A stretch of 64,000 bases of DNA from Cubamyces lactineus. Taxonomy: Eukaryota > Basidiomycota > Agaricomycetes > Polyporales > Polyporaceae. The notes under the pieces are model-generated. The model was given only the letters and a program-made list of their open reading frames with translations, had not been told where the DNA came from and did not search any database. Each line of letters opens with the position of its first letter. Positions within the stretch are counted from its first letter, which is position 1. The DNA is taken from NCBI GenBank assembly GCA_022376465.1, contig JACDTU010000017.1, positions 434,001 to 498,000 on the forward strand. The letters are read 5' to 3'. Positions 11,270 to 20,839 of this stretch are shown piece after piece. A program made the translations under genes and the position numbers.

Positions 11270-11283
11270 GATGGGTGGCAGCG
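11270..11283. repeat. LINE target-site duplication, right copy
   Basis: Second copy of the 14-bp GATGGGTGGCAGCG, beginning immediately after the poly(A) run. Confidence 0.85.
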
Positions 11284-12582
11284 TCAGGGTCAGCTCGAGC
11301 CTCCGGAGTGGAAGGCTCGCTAGCCTGAACATGATATTATCCTGAATTCCATGAAGGTTAGAGTCTTCGACACGTACGGACGGACTGAACACGCACCGTG
11401 ATATCTTCGATCTCAGGGTCATCGTCGAATGATGCGGAGTGTATCGCTATCTCCAGCGAGGTGATGCACTGTACCGCTGGCGTTTCCAGTAGTCGTCCCC
11501 CTGATCGCCAACGAGAGCGTATCTGGTTGCACGTCCTGCAGCACGGCCTCGAGGCAAGGAACCATATTCTCCGCCACGGCCTCCTTCAGGTGCAACTGCG
11601 GCACCTTGCACACCAGACCCAGCACGTAGATGTCTCCGAGGGTACCCTCGACGACGCGTAGACTCCTCCAGCTGCCGTACTTGAGCTGGCCCTCTCTATT
11701 ACCCCGCCGTACCGTCTCTGAAGATACTACTAACCGGGTAGAATCCGTGTCGGGCACATAACGCCGTTTCTCGATATACTTGTTCAGCACGAGATGCTTG
11801 AGGTTCGGGAAAGCGCGCGCATACACAACCGCCATCCGCTCCCACGTACCGTGTTTGAAGCTAGCTCTGACCTTCCAGACGTGCGGGTAGACGGGGTTGT
11901 CGAGGGTGTCAGCTCGCGGCAAGCTGAAGCCCGAGCCTTCGAGCACCTTCAACGTTTCTGTTGAGCAGTGCAGGCTCAATATGGGGTTCAAGAAAGTGGC
12001 AGCGTCGTAGTCACGGAATCTCAGCATGGAGGTTAGGGATCCCATTGAATCAGAGAAGTCCAGTGAGACAGAGACCAGGCTTGCGGGCAGCATCCTCAAG
12101 AACGCGGACGCGCATGCGTCGGCCGCGTCCATCGTGAGGTATTTAAGCGTTGTGAGGCGCGCAAAGGGCTCGAGTAGTGGCACGCTAGCAAATGATACCA
12201 TACGCCAGGAGTAAAGGGATGACATTCCCGAGGCCAACACCGCTTCTGCATCGTGTGAAGTGAGAGTTTCGATGGTAAGTGACGGGTGACTCGGAACCAA
12301 GAGATCCCTGAGCGCATCCACCGCTGCACCTAAGAAGCAGCCTTTTGCGAACGTCAGCGCGCGCAGGTAGCTGAAGCGGGTAGTGGGGTCGGCGAGCATG
12401 AAGTGCAAGAAGGAGACGATCTGTTTGTCTGACGCCAACAGTACGTCCCGCAGGAGGAGTCGCGAGCTTTCAGGCGAGTTGTATAGAGTACGACACGTCC
12501 GCATCATCGCCGAGATCGTATTGCATGGCGACACGGCCATTACTGAAAACAGCACGTCGAGGGGTACGTGCTCGACGTCCAT

Positions 12583-13348
12583 GTCTGCTCGCATGATGGA
12601 CCGGAGTCGCCTCGTTAGTACGATTGCCTCTGTCACTAGCCCGACTGCATGACAAACATCGTATACTGACTTTCTGTCTAGGATTCTTCTGTGTCTCTTG
12701 GAGATCGATCTTCGCCGCGGTCCGCAGTGCAAAGATCGGTGTATGTTGAATGAGACCCAGGAGATATGAGAATGCAGGAGGTATCAACAGATAGAGCGAT
12801 GGTGAGAATGTTATCCGGGTTGTATCGCCGCACTGCCACAGCGTCCCGCGAGAAGCTGGAATCTCGTGGCATTCGGAATCCGATCAAACGCTCTTCGCGC
12901 GCCTCACTTGCCTCGGATAGCATTAGTGTGCCTCCCGTTAGCCACCGTATTGGTGCAAGACTCATAGGGCGTTCGAATGCGAGTGGGTCTCGCAGCGACA
13001 GAGGCTAGTGTGCGAACTCTGTGGACACTATCACTACCGCGCTCAAATAGCTCGAGTATTACCTCGTGCCACTATCACGGCAGTGCAACAGGTGGGACGT
13101 GGTCATGAGGGCGATCACATCTTCCGGGAACTGAAGGACGACATTTACACTGAAGCTGTAGAGTGTAAGGCCATGAAGCGAGGTATGGCCTTATCACCAT
13201 GCGACGAGCTCGAGATGAGGTCGGACTGGAGCGGACTCACAAATCTTTGTGCGAGAATGTGTGGATCCAAGTATGGTAGGCGCTGTAGAACGAACGCCGG
13301 CGGCAATCAGGTCGACCCAGTTCGCACAATGGGGTCTGGAAATGATGG
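12583..13348. other. Intergenic between F-box-like gene and hAT-like element
   Basis: Upstream (promoter) side of the F-box-like pseudogene. The pseudogene frame continues 50 codons upstream of the chosen ATG, with a second in-frame ATG at 12594, but the extra residues have no counterpart in the paralogue. No other gene is seen. Confidence 0.45.
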
Positions 13349-13356
13349 TTGGCTAG
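13349..13356. repeat. 8-bp target-site duplication, left copy
   Basis: TTGGCTAG, identical to 13976-13983, directly outside the terminal inverted repeats. Eight base pairs is the hAT superfamily size. Confidence 0.85.
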
Positions 13357-13975
13357 TAGTGCTGCCGCAAGGTAAGGTCAAGCTCGCTCCGAGGTGTCGG
13401 AGTTTCAACTGAGTTTACCTTGAGGCGCCTCAGGGTTACCTTGAGGTGCCTCGCGAGGTACAGCTACGGTTCGTGGCTCTAGGAACGCGAATGAGCTGTG
13501 ATATCATTGGTCTACTACTACTCGTCTAAAACGTGCTGTGACTGCTCGTAAAGCCTCATGAACTCGTCTAGGCGTTCCTCGACAACCAATGTGGTCGCCT
13601 CACTGGGTGGAATCTCAAGCCCAAGCATGTCCTCCTCCAGCGCGGGACGCCAACTCAATGGGAAACTAGAAGTTTTGGGGCAAGCTAGAGAGGAGTCAAT
13701 GGCGCGGTGGCGTAGCAGTCGCGAGCAACGGTCGCGAAGAAATCGTCGCTGCCACTGGAGGAAGAGGAGGAGAGGGACGCGTTCTAGGCGGTAGTGAGAG
13801 CAGCGCGTCAATAACGTGACCGTATTCGCTGACGCCGCGCGGGCCTGTTTGGCGCTTGATTCTTGTGGAATCGCCTTGAAGGGTGCCTTGAGGTACCTCA
13901 AGGCTGCCATGCCGAGATGCCGTCAAGGCAAGGCCAACCTTGCCTTTAAGCTGCCCTGCCTTTGCGGCAGCACTA
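13357..13975. mobile_element. Non-autonomous hAT-like DNA transposon (619 bp)
   Basis: The left end is TAGTGCTGCCGCAAGG. The reverse complement of the right end is TAGTGCTGCCGCAAAGG, so 14 bp are perfect and the match continues past a 1-bp indel. Both ends abut an 8-bp TTGGCTAG duplication. TAGNG termini plus 8-bp duplications are diagnostic of hAT elements. Inside both ends are copies of a CCTTGAGG-type palindrome (TGAGGCGCCTCA at 13421, CCTTGAGGTACCTCAAGG at 13886), the kind of subterminal repeat that hAT transposases bind. At 619 bp it is too small for a transposase. A 130-codon minus-strand frame (13518-13910) fills much of it, but I cannot match it to a hAT domain. It must rely on an enzyme encoded elsewhere. 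Confidence 0.85.
13886..13903. repeat. 18-bp perfect palindrome in the right subterminal region of the hAT-like element
   Basis: CCTTGAGGTACCTCAAGG equals its own reverse complement. Imperfect relatives occur in the left subterminal region near 13418-13452. A likely transposase-binding repeat, by analogy with other hAT elements. Confidence 0.7.
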
Positions 13976-13983
13976 TTGGCTAG
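13976..13983. repeat. 8-bp target-site duplication, right copy
   Basis: TTGGCTAG directly after the right terminal inverted repeat; perfect match to 13349-13356. Confidence 0.85.
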
Positions 13984-14063
13984 TCAAAGATATATCCATT
14001 TATACAATCTGCGTCCTGCAACGCTTGGTCATCTCTTGTAACGAATACACGAGTAATCCGCAA

Positions 14064-15693
14064 CTACCATCCGGTCGCGTCGTCGTCCTGCATCCCGCCG
14101 AATCCCAGTTCTGCGAGCTGAGGATCGTCCGCCGTATCGCTCCCTGGAGACTGCTCCCGGTTACCTCGTCCACAAGGACCAAGCATGTGCAGACGGCCCG
14201 AAGGGTCCTCTTTGCGCAAGACCACGACGCTCTCCAGCGTCGAAATCGTCTCCCCGAATCGCCTCGCGTACGCATCCAGGTCGAGTTCCGCGAGGTATTT
14301 CTCCGCTGGGCAGTAGTAGTTCCTAGAGGCTGATGACTGAGCTTCTGGGCTTAAAGAATAGTATGAATCGGTAAGAAGCCCATAGTTCAAGGTCAACTTG
14401 AGCCTCCGGAGGGGAAGGTCTGCGAGCCTCAGCAAGATGTTGCTCTGTGTGCCGCAAGAGAGTTAGTGTCACATATGTGCTCGAACGCATCAGAGTACGT
14501 ACTGTGATCTCCGCCATATTCGAGTCTCCCTCGCAAGGTGCGAAGAATAGCTCCATCGTCAAGGAGTGCATGCGTTTCATCGCGGGTTTCGCTAGCCGCT
14601 GGGACAGGACGCTGCCCTCGTCGAACATGAAACCGCCGACAATCGTCACCGAAAGTAACTGCGGCCGCGTGTCGCTTAGCACGGCATCCAGGTAGCGTAC
14701 CGTATTCTTTGACACGTCCCCCTCCAGGTGAAGTGCCGACACCTTGCACACCAGCCCCAGCGCGTACACATGCACGAGGTCGCCTGCGACGAAGCGTAGG
14801 CCTTCCCAGCTGCCGTACTTGACCTGATCCTCCCTATTCGTACGCCGCTTGTTCTCCAAGTCTATTTCCAGGAATACACCGACACCATACATCGCACTCC
14901 TTCGCACGGTATCGCTGGTGGTGAGCACGAGGTGTTTGAGATTCGGATAAGCGCGCGCGTATGCGACCACGCTGGGCAACCAGTGGTCCGCGAAGCTAGC
15001 CTCGATTCTGCGCACGCGCGGGTAGACGACGTCGTGCATGATAACCGCCGGTGGGAGACTGAACCCCGAGCCCCTGAGCGTCTCGAGCGTATCCGCTAAG
15101 TTGACCAGGCGGACTATTGGGTTGCCGAAGTGGGACAGCCCGCTCCACCGCGATGAGGCAGAACCGTACTCTACGGACACAGAGACTAGCTTGGAAGAAA
15201 GCCTGTCAAAAAAGGCCGCTGCGCATACGCCGAGTCCGTCTATTACGAGGTGCTTGAGGGTGGCCAGGCGTGCGAAGCAGTCCAGGAGTGGTGCGCCGGT
15301 ATCAGCCAAGCCGTCGTCGGCTCTAATCAGGGACGGAATACCTGAGCCCAAAACCCTTTCTGCATCGTGTAGCACAAGGGTGACGATGTTGAGATACGGG
15401 TGGCACAGGAGCTCCCTAATCGCGTTCATGGCTTCGTTGGAGAAGTCGCCCCTTGCAAACGTCAACGCGCGCAGGGCATTGAAGCGAGTGGCGGAGTCGG
15501 CGAGCATGAATCTCGAGAAGGCGATTATCCGACTGTCTGATTGTAGGATGATCTCCGCTTGCAGGAGGAGCCGGCAGCTTTGAGGTGTGTGGTACATAGT
15601 ACGACACGTCCGCATTATCGCTGAGATCGCAGGTCGTTTTGAGACCGTCATGATCAGGAGGAGCACATCGAAGGGTAGAGCTTGGCCGTCCAT
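14064..15693 (-). CDS. F-box-like domain protein (intact paralogue)
   Basis: Two exons, 15693-14503 and 14444-14064, joined in phase 0 over a 58-nt intron, encode 523 aa. The N-terminus (about residues 6-46, LPFDVLLLIMTVS then MRTCRTMYHTP) has the compact helical pattern of fungal F-box-like domains. These recruit Skp1 so that the protein acts as substrate adaptor of an SCF ubiquitin ligase. The rest shows leucine-spaced segments (LKHLVIDG, LVSVSVEYG, LKHLVLTTS) typical of the degenerate leucine-rich repeats in large Agaricomycete F-box families. The substrate is unknown. The C-terminus carries a paralogue-conserved block NYYCPAEK...DLDAYARRF. The gene is a tandem paralogue of the broken copy at 10460-12582, and the hAT-like element ends 80 bp beyond its stop. 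Start chosen at the ATG immediately before the domain. Confidence 0.8.
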
Positions 15694-16199
15694 GTCGTGA
15701 GTCTAGAGCAAGAGGTGGATAGCGGGTAAGTGATATGAGGATCTAGATCGCACTGGTAGTCTGAATGCACAAACGACATATGGTACTAACCGCTTTGTTT
15801 CGCGCGGACGGCTTCTCCGCAGCAGTAGTATTTTGCCCTACAAGTGTGATTGGTATGAACCGAAAGGGATTATGAGGGTTGATTGGTAGAGCGATGGCTA
15901 GTGTACGATGCGCATTGAATATGGACGCATCGCCGTGGCAGGTATCACGAGCCTATTGAGTCTGTAGATGGGAACCCCGTACTCAATTCAAGGTTTCGAC
16001 GTCTGAGCGCGATAGCAGAGCGCCGGCTCACCTGCCACAGCATAACCCTGCGACCATCCAAGGGACATCCGACTTAAATGTAGTGAGTGTTGGGACATAC
16101 TCTGTGAAGTGCGAATAGATCGTATCGAGACCGGTAGATGCCATAGCCTGAGACTTGGGGCAGTGAGGAAGAAGAGAACAAAAAGGACACATTGATCCT
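15694..16199. other. F-box-like gene promoter side and tRNA downstream flank
   Basis: About 500 bp upstream of the F-box-like start and downstream of the minus-strand tRNA-Thr. The plus strand shows a run of A after the tRNA 3' end (AACAAAAAGG near 16180-16189). This reads as T-rich on the minus strand and is a plausible Pol III stop. No gene is seen. Confidence 0.4.
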
Positions 16200-16271
16200 T
16201 GCCCCCAGGCTGGATTGAACAACCGACCTCACCATTACGAGTGGCGCGCTCTACCACTGAGCTATAGGGGC
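16200..16271 (-). tRNA. tRNA-Thr (anticodon CGT), copy 1
   Basis: 72 nt without an intron. Acceptor GCCCCTA pairs with TGGGGGC (one G-T pair). The D arm is GCTC-AGTGGTA-GAGC. The anticodon arm is CGCCA-CTCGTAA-TGGTG, so anticodon CGT reads ACG. The T arm is GGTTG-TTCAATC-CAGCC, and the discriminator base is A. A box (TAGCTCAGTGG) and B box (GGTTGTTCAATC) are intact. Identical to the copy at 40257-40328. Confidence 0.95.
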
Positions 16272-16409
16272 TATGTAATTGCTAAATTGCAAACATTTAT
16301 CATTGTTCTACATCTCATACCTACTCACATGATTATCTTTCTCTAAATCTTGCGGACCGAGAAACCGTGCCGCCTCTTCTCTTCTACGTTCACTCGACTT
16401 TCTACAAAC

Positions 16410-18973
16410 ATGCTCTCGGACGACTCGGACGTAGAGGACATCCATACCCTTACCATCAACGAGCACTACGCGAAGGCTTTTGAGTACAGGAAAGAGCGGG
16501 AGGAGCTTGCCAAACGTGCGTCACAAACCGGACTCCGGCCCTAGCGCGTTTTGACCGTAAACCGTCCACAGTCAAGGAAAAGTATGGCTCGGACGTCGAC
16601 GAAGACGAAGAGGATGACGAGGACTCAGAAGAGGCTGAATCTGAGGATGAAGATGGAGAGGAGCTCACACCTGCCGTGGACGCTGCCATCCTCCGGACAC
16701 TCGCCCGCATAAAGCGGAAAGACCCTTCGATATACGAGCAGGGGAAGGATATTTTTGAAGGTGAGGTCTACGCTAACCTGATATACCGCTGTACCGTTAA
16801 CTCAGGAACGCGGTTCAATTCAGAGGAGAAGCAGCGAACGCAAGATGTCCAAATCTCGCGCCGTGCCAATAAGGACAAGGTATGTGCTCGCGCATGTTGT
16901 GCACTACTACTGCGAACCATCTCCAAGTTCGATGAGTAACACCCACACGCTAGTCGAAGCCTGTGACGATGCGTCAACACGCTCTTGCCTCTGCACTCGA
17001 AGGCGCACAGTCCCGTTCACCATCGCCACAACCCTTGACGCACATGGAGGAACAAGAAGAATTGAGGAAGGAGACCATCTCTGCTTTCCATACCGCTGTG
17101 AAGCCGGGGGACGACGTCGAGGAAGACGACTTCTTGGTCCCGCGAGAGAAGACCAAGGATGAGATTGAGCAAGAGGAGGAAGAGTACCGAGCATTCCTGC
17201 AGCGCGAGGTCGGGGAGGACCTAACAGGCCTTGTGACGGTAGACCCCGACAGCGCTGGCATCCTGGACGGTGCAGATGAAGAGGAGCAGGTGGGCGGAAA
17301 GAAGAAGAAAGCGAAACAAGAAAAGCAGAAAGAAAAGAAGCCTGCGAAGAACAAGCAGGAGGAAGACCAGGAGTTCCTTATGAAGTACGCATGTGCGCAT
17401 ACCCTAAAAGAGCTCTGCACTGACCTGCCACAGCTACATCCTCAACCGAGGTTGGATAGACAAATCTGCGCGACGTTTGCCTACGTACAAGGAGATCACT
17501 GGCTCTCAGAAGGGCAAGGGCAAGTCAGAGGCAGGGTCGGATTCCGAAGCATCAGGCTCGGAGTCAGATGAGGATCGTCATTCCAACGAGGACGGTCCTA
17601 ACGCTCTCGACGACGATGACTTTGATGAAGTCGCTGACCGGTTTGAGAGCTCTTACAACTTCCGCTTTGAGGAGCCGTACGTTTAGGTCTATTAGCCCAT
17701 ACCTGCTCACCCACTGACAAGCCTCAATTTGTAGAGGTGCAGCTGACATCGCGCGATACCCGCGTAACATTCCCGATGTCGTTCGTCGGCAAGACACCGC
17801 GCGGAAGGAGGCGCGTGAAAAGAAGAAAGCGCGGAAGGAGGAGGAGCTGCTCAAGAAGAAGGAAGAGGTCAAGCGTCTCAAGGCGTTGAAAATGAAAGAG
17901 CTGCGCGCGAAGCTCGAGCGGATCGGCCACGAAGGTGGTAAGAAGCTTGAGGAGACTGAAGGTGAGTCTGCAGGAGGGCATGAGAGCTTGACGGCGACTG
18001 ATAATTCGACCACGTGCATAGCTCTGCAGGAGTTGGACCTCGAGGGCGAATGGGATCCCTCCAAGCATGACCAGCAGATGGCCAAGATCTTCGCGAACGA
18101 CAGCATAGAAGACGGTGACGTCGACGAGGAAAAGCCACAGTGGGATGACGATATCGACATCGGCGATATCGTTCCTCCCGAAGCCGAGGACGGCGACTCC
18201 AAGAAGAAAAAGAAAAAGAAGAAAAAAAAGAAGGACGAGGATGGGATGGGCGAGGGTGGTGTGGATATCGACGAGATGGACGCAGAGGTCGAACGGCCAC
18301 CTGCAGACGAGGAAGAGTGGGATGGAACGGAGGAGATGCGGAAGCGGAAGCTGGAGGAGTACATGGATGAGATCTACGGTCTCGACTTCAACGACATGGT
18401 GCGTTTCCCTCTCTCTTAGATCTGACCCTTCCTGTCATCACCGGAACCACTCAACCTTCGCATGACTAGGTCGCGGGCATGCCAACCCGGTTCAAGTACA
18501 CCAAAGTCGAGCCACAAAACTTCGGGCTCACGCCCGCGGAGATCCTCATGGCCACCGACGCCGAGCTCAACTCGTACATGGGCGTTAAGAAGCTCGCGCC
18601 GTACCGCAAGGAGGGCAAGGGCCGGACGTGGGACTCCAAGCGCGCCGCACGCCTCAAGGAGCTCAAGACGAAGCTCAAAGAGCGCGGTGTCAGCGGGAGC
18701 ATCGAGGCGGTTGCGGCCGCCCAGGAGAAGAAAAAGCGAAAGGGAAAGAAGGAGCGTATGCGCGAGAAGGCTATGGCTGCTGCTTCTGCTGGGGAGGGCG
18801 AAAACGATGGCGGGAACGAGGAACGAGATGGTGGCGAGGACCACGATGCACAGAAGAACGGCCGGAAACGAAAGTCGGAAGAGGTCGAGGAACAGCAGGA
18901 GGGCGGTGAGGCGTCGGCTAAGAAGCGACGACGAAGACACAAAAAGTCGGCGGCGACAGCAGCAGCTTCATAG
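16410..18973 (+). CDS. KRI1: Kri1 homologue, 40S ribosome-biogenesis factor
   Basis: Eight exons: 16410-16515, 16572-16760, 16824-16879, 16954-17384, 17434-17676, 17735-17961, 18022-18398, 18470-18973. All phases close to give 710 aa. Kri1 acts in the nucleolus with the KH-domain protein Krr1 in early small-subunit assembly. The N-terminus INEHYAKAFEYRKEREEL, the KRKDPSIYE...TQDVQISRR stretch, the EFLMNYILNRGWIDK block, the FRFEEPGAADIARYPR segment and the C-terminal AGMPTRFKYTKVEP...NSYMGVKKLAPYR region follow the order of the Kri1 and Kri1-C domains. Acidic and lysine-rich low-complexity stretches, including a run of 11 Lys at about 18199-18231, are normal for the family. It is convergent with the alcohol dehydrogenase gene, 255 bp between stops. 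Confidence 0.95.
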
Positions 18974-19228
18974 TATTTCATGCCTACCTGCTTGTATCTT
19001 CACGGAGCCTCCGACATCTACAGCGGGCTAGGATATCTCAGTGCGTCGTCTGTGTCTGGTTCAATTCCTGTGTTGAAGCTATTCCAAGTAAGTCTCTAGC
19101 TGTGCCCTGTCATCACGCTCTGCCCGCACAGCCCGCGCGTCGTTCCTGCACAAGCCCCAACGGATTATACGATATACGTTGCAGTATAGGTACGACACAG
19201 TAGCTCGTCCTTCAATCACCTCTATGGT

Positions 19229-20722
19229 TCACTCGCGCAGACTGGGAACGATGACTCGTCGTCCGAGCACCGCGCTGGCACGGAGGGCGTTGATGACCTC
19301 GTCCACTTTCTCAAGCGGCGTTGTATGCACGACCGGCTTGACGACGCCCTGTCGTACATTCGCTCAGCGTTAGAAGGTAACTCAATGATGAAGTAGGTTG
19401 TGAGTGCTTACGTCGGCGAGCAACTGCAGCGAGTTGCGCAAGTCGTCGACAGAGCCGTAGCATGCAGGGAGGACTACAACAAAATCAAGATATGATGAGA
19501 TATTCTGAGGGTTTGGAGGAGAATAGAGCCCTCATGAGGCTTACCTTGCGTGTTGAACTCGATGATCTCTGCGGAGTTGAGGGGAAGGTTGTCTACGCTA
19601 GCGCCGACCTGCATCGAGGGATTCACGTAGGTGGGTACGGTTTGCCATGGAATGCAGTGAGTACGACACGATGGCACTGACCAAGACGATCTTGCTCGCT
19701 GGCGCGCTGAAGTCCAACGCATTGCCCTTCGTCGCCGCCTTCGCCAACAAAAATGCTGCAAGCAGGAATATGCTTAATGTCATCAGCTTAAGCATTCACT
19801 CATCACACCAGGCACTTACATTGCTCGTTAGCGACGAAATCGATGACGATGTCGACCGTGAATGCCCCGGCGGTTGTCTGGCTCGTGATCTCGGACAGCG
19901 AGAGCGCACGCTCGGCGCCGAGCTCGACCGCGAGCTCGCGCGCGGCCCGCTTGTAGTCGATCGCGAAGACGGTCGCGCCATAGCTCTTGACGATTTGCAG
20001 TGCTTGGTGCCCGAGACCGCCCACGCCGTAGATGAGCACGCGTTTCTTCGTACCGGGGCGGAGCTTCGCAGATGTATGTAACATTAAGGGCAAGCCAAGC
20101 ATGTTCGGAAGAGGAATATCCACTTACCCCCGCGACGTTGTGCACAGCGTTGAAAGCAGTGATCAGGGAATCGCCTGCGAGGGCCGCCACTTCTGGGGCC
20201 AGTCCCTCAGGCTGCAAAGGCGTGCTGCTTAAGCCATCGCATGCCGTATTTCAGGAGGGGCCGAACGCACCACGGGGACGAGTTGGCGCTGATCGACGAC
20301 GATGTACTCCGCGAAACCACCATCCCTGCCGATACCGTCGCTCTCCTCGAGCGGCGGGAGACCATTGGTACTCTTCGTGCAGGGCACGATGACGTGCACA
20401 ACGTACAGCTGGTCATCCTCGATGCCAACCACGCCGTCGCCAAATCTGTTCTCCTGATCAGCATTCGGATATGTGCAGGTGAACTAAGAACTCACTTGAC
20501 TGGGTAGCCAGAAATCTCGTGGCCGAGGATATACGTGCGTTCGTCAATGAGCGCCTCCGTGAGGAGGAGGACATCTGAGTGACACGCGCCGCACGCCGCG
20601 ATCTTGAGTAGCACTTGACTATGCCCGGGCTGGGGCACGGGGAAGTGGTGCTCGGTGACAGGGTTCAGGCTTCCCGGACGGTACACAGCAGCGTGCATGG
20701 TGGTGGGGATCTTGACGGCCAT
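19229..20722 (-). CDS. Zinc-type alcohol dehydrogenase (medium-chain dehydrogenase/reductase)
   Basis: Eight exons: 20722-20496, 20445-20271, 20211-20128, 20063-19820, 19755-19682, 19608-19545, 19473-19412, 19348-19229, giving 349 aa. The GroES-like catalytic domain has C44 (AACGACHSD) and H68-E69 (GHE), two catalytic-zinc ligands. The usual third Cys is replaced in the segment ALAGDSLITA by an Asp, a variant known in some fungal members. The four-cysteine structural-zinc lobe is missing: only one Cys remains in that loop (PCTKSTNG). The Rossmann domain has GVGGLG (175-180), and D198 ends the second strand, which favours NAD over NADP. The substrate cannot be told from sequence. Oxidation of an alcohol or reduction of an aldehyde in the cytosol is expected. 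A TATATAT at 20833-20839 may be its TATA box. Confidence 0.88.
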
Positions 20723-20832
20723 TGTATTGTATGTGTGAGGAGGTGAGTTTGAGAGGGTAATGCTGATGAGGAGAATGTGCACTGGGTGGGTGAGTCCGTA
20801 TGTTGTTGCTGTCAAGTGGTACGGCCGCGGCC

Positions 20833-20839
20833 TATATAT
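20833..20839 (-). promoter_or_regulatory. Possible TATA box of the alcohol dehydrogenase gene
   Basis: TATATAT lies 111-117 bp before the ATG at 20722, next to a perfect palindrome GGCCGCGGCC at 20823-20832. Position is reasonable for a core promoter; function is inferred. Confidence 0.4.

Larger units (their letters stand above)
10460..12582 (-). pseudogene. F-box-like protein gene, frameshifted and split by a LINE insertion
   Basis: Minus-strand paralogue of the intact gene at 14064-15693. The first exon starts at ATG 12582 (aligned with the paralogue's start) and runs open to a stop at 11419. Its N-terminus has the F-box-like pattern PLDVLFSVMAVS...MRTCRTLY. The region homologous to the paralogue's exon end (ITSLEIAIHSA..., closing at 11397) lies in another frame, so a short deletion with frameshift is inferred near 11480-11500. 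A 56-nt intron (11396-11342) sits at the same place as in the paralogue. The last exon starts at 11341, is interrupted by a 5'-truncated LINE between two 14-bp copies, and resumes with PPIKPSNSALRE at about 10660, ending at 10460. The KYHCPAEQ block there matches NYYCPAEK of the paralogue. Two independent lesions make it a likely pseudogene. Confidence 0.8.

Noticed and set aside
13518..13910. 130-codon frame in the hAT-like element as a transposase
   Set aside because: No hAT dimerisation, BED-finger or catalytic motif is visible, and the length is far too short. It may be residual or chance.
16200..16271. Assigning the tRNA to Arg from the TCG triplet
   Set aside because: Folding the anticodon arm places CTCGTAA in the 7-nt loop, so positions 34-36 are CGT (Thr); TCG is one base off.
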